Positions 55,301 through 64,000 of a stretch of 64,000 nt of DNA are shown here, piece by piece. Each line of letters begins with the position of its first letter. The stretch's first letter is position 1. This DNA is from Neelides folsomi. Its lineage: Eukaryota; Arthropoda; Collembola; Neelipleona; Neelidae. The stretch lies in contig JAQGBZ010000011.1 of NCBI GenBank assembly GCA_034687125.1, positions 372,001-436,000 on the forward strand, written 5' to 3'. The notes beneath the pieces are model-generated. The model had not been told where the DNA came from, made no database searches, and saw only the letters and a list, made by a program, of their open reading frames with translations. Both the position numbers and the translations under genes were made by a program.

Positions 55301-58300
55301 TGTAAAAAATAATAATAAGATTAAAGAAAATTTACCCTTTGGCCGGATGAACAACGATAGATCTTGGTTTATCAAGTATTGGCTTTGAAAGGATCTTTTT
55401 CCTCATTCTTCCTAATAAGGATGTATCGGTTCGGATCACTTCAATGTTCCCGAGATCTCCATCGGCAAAATAAAGATTATGAGCCATCCAATCATAGGCT
55501 AACCCTTCCACTGATTTAATATCTTGAGTAATAAGCATTTCGGGTTTACTCTTCCCATCCAAATGTAACCTCTGTTTGAATAAATAGAAAAATATTAACA
55601 ATTTAATATTTTTAAGTTTACATACATAATAATATTGAGAACTCAAGGGTGAAATGTAGAAATGTATAATTACCATAATCCTATCGTAATGCACATCAGA
55701 CCAATAAATGCAATTATTTTTAAAGTCGTATTCAATAGTAATAACTGATTTGACATCCGGAAGTGGAAGCGTTTCAACACTGTTGAAATTATTCAAATCA
55801 ATTCTAACAACCGAATCTCTCAGTCCGACCAACATAAATTCAGTCTCATTCCTGCAATATAACAAAATTTATCATGTTAAATTAAACTTTAAGCATTAAA
55901 CTTAAGGTTGATACTATCATTATAAAAAGTTAATTATTATGTAAATATGAAAATAACATATTTTATAGCATTCAATTAAAATACACACCTCAATGGGCAT
56001 AAAATTTTATCCGGCATATATTTCTTTAATAAAACATCATCAGTTTCTTCACATTGATCTCCAGGCACCTTTCTGTATCCTTTGGTTCGGGTGTAAATTG
56101 TCTCTCCGGGCTTGCACCATTCTGGTTTTACGCCTTCAGTAGATTCCAAATCTTTGATGCAATTTTTATCAGTTTCGGCATAACCAAAATCGCTGTTAAT
56201 TTTATAAGAGAAATATTAGAATTTTATCCCAGGTATTAAATTATTTAACATTTATTTATTTTTATGTAACTGTATTTGATATAATACCATTCAAAATCTA
56301 AACGTGAACAAGGACAAACTGTTGAATTGATCACTCGTTCATAGTTTCTTCCATTATAGCAAGGAGCATTCGGTTTTCTTCGTTCATAGTAATCTTTGAG
56401 TCCTAATAAGCAATCTCTGCCAGGTTTACTGTCCCACGGAGACCAGGTTTTGTAATCGTCCGTTAGACAGCTTCGTTCTGAAAAATAATTGAATGAATTA
56501 TTAACAAAAAGGCAAAAGTATAAAAAAGATATTATCATAAAAATAAAGATTGTATATTGTATGTAAAGGTTTTATGTTAATATTTATAATTATTAATTTT
56601 TGTACTTACTAAAAGCACCCTTGAAATCCAGTTTCACAAATACCCATGAATGACTGTTCTTGGTGTAAATAGAACCAAAAATAAAAAAGACAGTTGTATT
56701 TTCTCCAGGTTCTGTCATAAGTCCAAGTACTCGAAGTGGCTCATCGCTAAATTTGTAAGTGTTCCATGTCTCTCCTTCATCGATAGAAAACAAAAGCTCA
56801 TTGGTCGGTCTTCCAACCTTATAATACTCGACTGCCACAATAACTCCACCGTGATCTCCAAATGCAAATAAATAATTTCCTTGAAGCACCTATAAAATTA
56901 AAACACGTATCATATCATATCTGTTATTTTAATCTTAACATCCAACATTATAAAAAATTTTAATTAATGGATATTTTAATTCAAATTACGTGACGCCAAG
57001 ATGCAGCTCCATCAGTTGACAAATAGACACCCAATTTTCCCTTCAATGTGGCGTTTACGGTTCCTGTCGCCATTACAAATCCCGCAGCAGATTTTCTCGA
57101 CAAAATAGGAATTGCTCTTGTTCCTGGGTATAATTGACTTAATCGTTGACTGAGGTGAAGTGAACAATTCCTTTTCCCCGCCTTCTGAAAAAGTAAATTC
57201 GATTTAAAATTGTAATTCGATTTAAAACTAATTCATTTTAAGGAAATTGATAAATTTCAGATAAGAAATTTCAAGCAATTTGAATTAAGAGTATCGCATC
57301 CAGTCTCAACGTAGTCTGAATTGAGTTACAGGTGTTTCCACCCGCCATACAAATTACACTAAAATAGCTGGCCATGGGAAATCCCAACATCCTTCTCCCT
57401 TTGTCGCCTCAACCGTAGACGGAATCTCTGGCATAAAAGGGAGAAAATGGTCGGCAAACTACCGTTTTCTCTTTCCCCACTCGCTGATGACAGCGATGCC
57501 CGGCTAGAGCATTAGCGGCCCTTATCTCAGACCTTCCCGAGGGCAAGCCCCCTTGTCGTACGCGTGAAACTGGAAGCGCGATTCTCTCAAATCAATACTG
57601 AAATACTTCTTTTTCATCATTCAAATTTTTAAATCACACAAGAACAAATGAATTAATTAACATACTTCGGGGCATAAATCTTGGTTATCGTGATCGCGTG
57701 GAGGAGGTTTAATAACTTCCCATTGGCCTCCTTGATCGAATGTCACGAGCGTTATGACTTCATCCAAATTAATATTTGTTCGAGTCCCAATCACTGGAGT
57801 CAGCTGACTAGCAATGAAAACACCTCGAAGACCATCGATATGGTGTAAGTCAACAAAAGGGTCATCAGTTAAACCACTATAAACGAATAAAATTATCAGT
57901 ATTTGAACAGTTTAAATGATATGAAAAGAGTTATAAAGTTATGATAACATGTTTAGTTTGCATTACTTGATCCAAGAATCGGAATATGTCACATTGGGTT
58001 TGAAGAAAACAATGCGTTCCAAAGATAGAGAAAACTTTGGACTTTCCAAAGCATTGGCTGGTTCGCTTCCAATGTACAAGTTTGAGATGCTCGAGTTATG
58101 AGTCACACAGACAAATATCTAAATTAACATAAATAAAAATAAAAGCGTCATTAAACATCATCAAATGAAAAATTGTAAATATAAAAATAACCTGGCCATT
58201 TGAAACATCAGCAATATGATAATGACTTCCAGCAACCCTGAATGGAAACATGGCTGTATTGAAGGGGCCATGCTTATAGGAAATAAGAAGATCCATCACG

Positions 58301-59891
58301 TTCTAAAAAGAGAATAAAAATAATAAAACTATTTATCAATACATGCGAACATTGCAAATTTTTAATGGTTCATGGTGTCAAATTACATTCCCAACTTTCT
58401 TGGTAGCAAACATGTAGTCATCTTTTATATCAAATTCATCAATATCTGTGAGAACAGCGACCGTGTCTTTTGGTACAATAAAATGGGACGTAGAAGAATA
58501 AAGAATGGAGCTATGACCAGGCTCTTGTTTCTCAATGTACATCTTCGTTGAATTAGCTGATTGGTCGAAATGAATTGCTTTCACATGTTGTTCAGCAAAC
58601 TTCCAATTTTGGCCAAAGTCTTTAGAAACCCACATCTAAAATTGGAATCAAAGAGAAATTAAATGAATGCTGCCAACAAAATAACTATAATATCTATACA
58701 AATGTTTTTATTTAATTCATACGGTTTTATTAGTAGTCGTCTTCTCAAGAGCCACAATCACTTCTTTGATATTAGGATCAAAGTAAATATCCTCAGGAAC
58801 GAACGAGACACTTGTAGATCTGAAAACTTTGCCTTGGTCTTCAGTGGTGAATATATGATTATTATTCGTATCAACAAGTATAATCTAAACATAAAAAATG
58901 AATTCATTAAGTAAGCATGAAAGACAAAATTAAAATCAATCGAAATATTTCTACTTTATGGATTAATTTACTTACATGACCAATTGTAGTTGGATGGTTA
59001 AAATATTTGTCGATTTGTGCAATGTTTCCATTTTGAAGGCGAAGTGCGCTTGAGACATTTTTAAAGGTTGCACCATAGTCTCTGGAAATGTATAAGGAAG
59101 AGGTTGAAGTTGTACTCGCATCCCTGGCAAGACAAACAATGACTTCTTCGCCAGCCCAGTGGAGAATCAATTGATTTCGCGTATCACTGAGGTTGAACTA
59201 AAAAGATCAATTTATGAATGTGAGGTAGGATTATTTCAACTAAAGGTAAAAAGGGTTAGAAATATACTATTAATATAATTCTTATCGTGAATAAGTATTA
59301 AAAATGAGTTTAGGATTATGTATAAGTTATTGTAAGTAAACCAATTTATAAAAAGAGATAATAAACCAATTTAGAACCAAAAGGTAAAAAAGTTCTCTAA
59401 AAATAAGCTAAAGCTATAACATGAAAGAATGTTACAAGTTTATATTTTTTTATAAAATTTTTTTTACTAAAGCTTATACCCTTTTATTGTGAATAACTAC
59501 CGATTATACTTTTAGTTATTTATTTTTATATTCCTTGTAACAAATGTTTTACAAATGTTTACTGTATTGTAATTCGTGTTTACTATTAAAACAAGTAAAT
59601 GTTATTTAACATAAATATTAATGTTGAAAAATAAATGTTATATAATCTTACTTGAGTATGAGTGACTTTGGAATTTAAATCATCGCTACTTCTTTTTGTC
59701 CTTTCGTTCTTTGAAAACAATCTTTCATTTTCACCAGTTTCTTCGAAATCTAAACTTCTTGACAGGTAATGCCTTTTATCTGCTGACCTGAGCGTTCGTT
59801 GTAATGATAAACTTCCATCGCAAATCTGAATTGTGAATGTAACTAAAATAAGTAAAAGGGACAACTTCGACTCCTTGCTAGAATCCTTCAT
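52366..59891 (-). CDS. SORL1: SORL1/SorLA-type VPS10 sorting receptor lacking FnIII repeats
   Basis: Type I endosome-Golgi sorting receptor. Twenty-six phase-consistent exons from 59891-59652 to 52430-52366 encode 1,407 aa. The order is: signal peptide ([17 protein letters not shown]); propeptide ending in a furin-type R-T-K-R; VPS10 beta-propeller with Asp-box motifs ([24 protein letters not shown]) and Cys-rich 10CC module; YWTD propeller (NCIYWSD, NLYFAD, RIYWVD, KIYWDD); EGF-like module; six LDL-receptor class A repeats; a transmembrane helix near 52640-52700; and a cytoplasmic tail. The tail has FASSHY (SorLA retromer/SNX27-type motif) and ends [11 protein letters not shown], with a GGA-type DxxLL. 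Human SORL1 (about 2,214 aa) has 11 LDLA repeats and six FnIII domains after them; here the last LDLA runs straight into the membrane segment. Exons: 59891-59652, 59197-58976, 58884-58723, 58635-58387, 58302-58192, 58118-57967, 57876-57666, 57184-56990, 56889-56610, 56477-56288, 56192-55989, 55851-55674, 55571-55336, 55228-54988, 54869-54711, 54538-54358, 54259-54153, 54070-53935, 53835-53755, 53632-53570, 53429-53387, 53321-53288, 53174-53051, 52976-52924, 52848-52542, 52430-52366. Confidence 0.93.
57300..57600. mobile_element. Probable repeat insertion inside a SORL1-like intron
   Basis: Intron 57185-57665 contains a block of about 300 bp that is clearly richer in GC than every neighbouring intron of this gene, with CCCGAGGGCAAGCCCCC-type runs and no open frame. 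The composition jump suggests an inserted repeat. No terminal repeats are evident, and the best flanking duplication I can find (TGAATTAA at 57281 and 57649) is short and could be chance. Confidence 0.35.
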
Positions 59892-62800
59892 CGTTGAAGC
59901 TTCTTTGCAAGCTCTTCTCTCATATCAACCTGAAATGCAAATAATTCCCATTAGAATATTTGTCCGATAGCCAATTATTATAAAATCTATACCTAAATGT
60001 GATTCAATATCCTATTTCTTCAACAAAAAAGTGTTAGGTTATGTATGTGATTTACACTAATTTAACCTTTATCTGTAGCAATAAAGTTCCTCCTTTCCTC
60101 TTATGATTAATCTACAATCGGTTAAATACTTGTGTGAGTTTATGAAAAAGCCACAAACAACAATGAAATAAGATATTTATCCTATGGTTTATACTTATAG
60201 ATACAAATCCTCTGCGACGAATCGAACAAATAAAATGTATTGTAATCAGTCAAGTGATTACAATATTATAAAAATCAATAAAATATAATTTCACACTCAA
60301 TTTAAAATAGAATAAAATGAAAAGGATGTCTTATCAAATTTAAAACAATCTAAGATAACCGAAAGCGTTTTAAAATAAAATTGCGACTCAAGTTCCAGAG
60401 GAAAATCCAAAGAGCTTGAAAGGACTAACAGTAAAATGCGACTGACAATGACTTTAAAGTATAATGGGATGATCCGATGAACTCATCACTGTCATTCGAA
60501 CTTGTTAAATAATATTAGAATGAGAGCTAGTGCGGCGAATCAGATTAACTTTAAGTTACATTGTAAGTATAGCTAAAACCTGGATAAATCTATGAGGTGG
60601 AAATATCTGACATTCGAGGATTTCTATGTATGGGAATTGGTTACGTGAAGACATGTATAACAATATGCCCTTTATTCACCACCCAAGTGCCCTTACGTTG
60701 CGTTATGCTTTAAGCGTACTGTTTTTGTAGTGTTTCCTCGAAAGTCAGAATTTTCCAGTTGGTGATAAATCTACATAAAATGAATTGATTTCAAATGGAA
60801 TTTGAATAATTTGACAGTTCACACAAAAACAAAATGGCTACCTTTAAAACTTTTCGGTCATGATCAATTTTTTGGTTAATGTTGTACAATATGAAATCGA
60901 TGATTAAAGTTAATTATTAAATTAAATTTAATGATATTTACCAATTATTTTCGTACTGCCGAAGATGACGAAATTGAAGGATGACAATTGAGATGTGTAG
61001 GATGGAGCAGAAGCATCACCATCTATGAAGGCCGGGCTGGGGCATTGGAGCCAATGAGATCTAAAACAGCTGGCATCTGGTAACATATCTCTTGGGCTCT
61101 TCTCTTTATATTGTTTTCATCTCTCTGAGTATGGCGTCGCACCCTTTATATTTCTTGGCACAAATTAGGATTCAAACCCATATAAATATTAAAGGGGTAA
61201 GAACCCTTTAAGACAAAGGGTTAAAATAAACAAAATACTCACCATTTGCCTGTTATTATTCGTAATTACTTGTGAATTAAATTATAAGTTGGTGTTAACG
61301 CCCCTTGTGTGATTAATAATTAAAATGTAAAACCCTGTGCCTTTTTGAGTGTCATCTTTTCTACTTTTTTATACATTTATTCTTCCTGGCAAGAAGTGAG
61401 TGAATCATCGACGGTAAAATTGAAGGAGGATTAAAACGAGATTTACAAGATCGGAGCAGCTTTAACTTTTATTCAACCCTTTCGAGTCATTTTGTTGTTA
61501 TCATCTTTGGCTAAGTATTGGACAATTTAAACGGGGTGGGAATCAAGTTTGTTCCTTCGACCAAGATCGAATATAAATATTTGTGCAAGAGATGAGCTGA
61601 GGATTTCCTCTGTTGCTCTACTTTTCCCCATCTCTACATAATGGTCAAAGAGAGCCCCAATTGAAAAAACCTAGTTTCCGAATGATGATGTGCTGGGAAG
61701 AAGAAGGCGAGTCACTCCACTTTTCTCTCATCAAGCTTCTAGATTCGACCACGTCGACCGGTCATCTCCAATTTGTGCAAGGTGAAAAAGATGTTCCTCC
61801 TCTTCTCTCATTATCACGGGATCAAGCGAGTAGATTGGACCATTTGATCCAAATCGCTAATGATGAGATTCCTTTCCCACTCCTTGGCCTACAGCTTTAG
61901 AAGAGAGGATTAGAAATAGAAAATTTTAATCTAAATGTCCTCTTTTCTCCTCTTTCTGACAAATCTCTTAAATGATCTCACAATTAGTTAAAGGATGCTC
62001 AATTTTTGTTCTCAAAGGCTTTGTAATAAAAACGTTAACTGTATTGTACATTGGCTGTAAGTACAGAGATAAATCCATTTTGCGCCAATTAGTGTATAAA
62101 ACATACACGAGAAATTGCTTGTAAGGTCATCTTCGTCGTTTATTTATTTTTAACACCCTTCTCCTCTCCTTCCATTCTAATAGCATTGAATTTGACAAAT
62201 AACAAATGAGTCAAAGAATTTAGCCCTCTCTTCAATTATATTGTAATGTATTAAATCTTAATAATAATAAATTTTATTCAAAGGTTCATTCCTATTTTGT
62301 GCAATCGATTGAAATGAAACTAAAAATATTTCTTGTGTTTATGAATCAGTGCCAACTAAACGGTAGCCTTGTCTGCTTCATCCTCTCCCATGCAGAAACT
62401 AGGGAGAATGTTGAATCCTTCCACAAACCTCTCCTTCTGTATTTAACTATGAACCGTGATTCTCTCCACTTTGTATAAATTTCCCTGTGATGAGGTAGTT
62501 TACAGAAAAGCAGAAATTGAATCCAATCTCTTCCATGTGTTGAGTGAGGAGTTGGTCAAAGGGACTCGGGGAGATTTATCCAACGATTCATTCGAGTTTC
62601 CTCCTTTGTTGAAGCCTTGTTCTCTCATCATCTCCTCTCCTTGGTTGAGGATTGCCATAAGGTTTGCCACTCTGAGAGTGACCGTTCCATTTGCCTCCAC
62701 CACCCCACCATGTGGCACAGGAGTCTCTTCACCAAATGTGTCTCCAACTCAATTATTCTTCATCCTTGTCTTTCTCATTTTCCTCCCTCTTGACTTCATT

Positions 62801-63296
62801 CAACCTCCCGTGGCTCAAAACTCCTCGAGCTCAGGTCTGAATCCCCTCACTTGTTCACTCCTTCCTGATCCCACCGCAGCTCTACTGTTCGACATTAGCG
62901 AAGAATTGAACTCATTAGCTGTCCTGAGACCTCTCATGTTCCTCCTACGTTCACTCATCAAGTTTCCTTCCCCTTCAACGCCCCATTGAACACACTGTTA
63001 TTTCTGAGCTCCTTGTCTGAGCTAATCTAAATTATGGCAGGAGTCCTTTGCTCAGCCCAACCTCATCACTCAATAATTCAAAAGTAAAAGTTTCAATCTA
63101 GACCTTTAATACTCAATAACCACACTTAAATAGCCTATCATTAACATGGAAGGCGATTCCTTCACTCACTGTTCTTCGAATGAGGAAATTAGTGGCATTG
63201 TGGGCTGGAGCTTGTCAAATGTCTCCAGTTCACTCTCAATGGCACTTCGTTTAAAAGACACTCTTATTAACTATTTCTTAAACATTTCTTTGACAG
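59892..63296. other. Intergenic region without a supported gene
   Basis: The left part should contain the SORL1-like promoter and 5' UTR. From about 61380 the DNA is less AT-rich and carries overlapping open frames on both strands: + 61613-61900, + 62456-62989, - 62718-62500, plus a short minus frame near 62960-62820. They show no recognisable domain, and I could not connect any by splicing. They may be chance frames, or unrecognised exons of the gene at 63.3 kb. Confidence 0.45.
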
Positions 63297-63408
63297 TTGG
63301 GTGGAAATGTCTGGGTCGAACTCTGTGATTGAAGTCCTGGGGACAACGCCGAGAATGGGGCGGCGGTCCATGGCTCTCTCTGACATCGACCCTAAATACG
63401 TCTCTCAA
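63297..63408 (+). CDS. First coding exon of a gene leaving the window
   Basis: A pyrimidine-rich acceptor (TTTCTTTGACAG) ends at 63296. An ATG at 63307 opens 34 codons ending in phase 0 at a strong donor (GTAAGT at 63409). The peptide begins MSGSNSVIEVLGTTPRMG and ends DIDPKYVSQ. I do not recognise the protein. The acceptor implies an upstream noncoding exon. Confidence 0.4.
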
Positions 63409-64000
63409 GTAAGTTGTCTTTTTATCAATTTAATTGGAGGTTAAGCGTTTATTCCTAATGTTGACAAATACATTGAATTGATAATAAGAAATACCAATGT
63501 TGGAAATCTTCAGCTTATTATAATTTATTACTCATCTTGTTTCATTTCAAATTATTAATGGCTTGAAACAATGTGAAACAATGTTCTCATTGAGTCAATT
63601 TAACAACATCTTAAATTGCTCAACGCCCATGAGAATCAATTTTAATCGACATTGGTTGTTCTTATGTTAGTTTATTAAATATGTAAAGTAGTATGTTGTA
63701 GTATATTAATGCTTATTTTTATCAAATATGCATATAGTACATATTACGTGTAATTGTAATACACGTAATATTTGTATTTATTTACATACATTGTCATTTT
63801 AGTGCGAGTATCAAATAACATTACATAACATTAACGAACCCATAAGTATTTTTATTTATGATTTAATAAATAGTTTACTATGTTCAAAATTGAGACACGA
63901 GAAAACATTCATCAACAAGTAAATTTTTCCACACGTTGTTTAGTTGTATTCAAGTCACTCGAATTAATTATTTAGCTTTATTTAAGCATGGCTGCAAGGT
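63409..64000 (+). other. AT-rich intron to window end
   Basis: Probable intron following the 63.3-kb exon. AT-rich; a near-palindromic ATTACGTGTAATTGTAATACACGTAAT stretch lies at about 63744-63770. No exon seen before the window ends. Confidence 0.35.

Noticed and set aside
62456-62989. 177-codon plus-strand frame, with minus-strand frames over the same DNA
   Set aside because: Both strands are open in places and neither shows a known domain or a convincing splice structure. Left as unsupported.

Overview
This window is animal nuclear DNA, most likely from an arthropod. The turtle-type Ig/fibronectin receptor at the left end matches the arthropod form of that family closely. Most introns in the rest of the window are about 50-100 bp, and noncoding DNA is AT-rich. 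A crustacean such as a copepod would fit, but that is a guess. I see no bacterial operon, CRISPR array, rRNA or tRNA gene. All gene models were built by hand from open frames, GT/AG splice sites and codon phase; unless stated otherwise, every junction in a model is phase-consistent.

Layout. 2.2-17.0 kb (+): turtle (tutl), a neuronal adhesion receptor with large introns and GC-rich exons. 19.4-17.8 kb (-): an unrecognised 294-aa acidic/basic protein. 22.7-20.2 kb (-): a small DH-PH Rho guanine-nucleotide exchange factor ending in a CAAX-like C-A-I-L. 23.98-24.35 kb: a short non-LTR retroelement copy with a 14-bp target-site duplication. 26.3-24.7 kb (-): glucuronyltransferase I. 27.2-28.0 kb (+): COP9 signalosome subunit 8. 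29.5-28.5 kb (-): COA6. 30.4-31.4 kb (+): NAA30. 35.1-31.9 kb (-): ESF1. 35.9-37.1 kb (+): LRRC57. 41.3-38.2 kb (-): an unrecognised 768-aa Lys/Glu-rich protein with two C-terminal C2H2 fingers. 48.3-42.0 kb (-): a cytosolic carboxypeptidase of the CCP2/3 (AGBL2/3) type. 51.2-49.3 kb (-): TTLL1, a tubulin polyglutamylase. 59.9-52.4 kb (-): a SORL1/SorLA-type sorting receptor that lacks the fibronectin repeats. 63.3 kb (+): the first coding exon of a gene that runs off the window.

Most genes are compact housekeeping genes in alternating orientation, and they do not form one pathway. The exception is TTLL1 and the CCP2/3-type carboxypeptidase. These are the writer and the eraser of tubulin glutamylation, and they lie in tandem about 1 kb apart. 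The most unusual single-gene features are the C-terminal CAAX-like motif on the RhoGEF, the shortened SorLA architecture, a reading-frame break in the turtle cytoplasmic tail, and the large zinc-finger protein that I could not assign. I found no clearly new multi-gene system.
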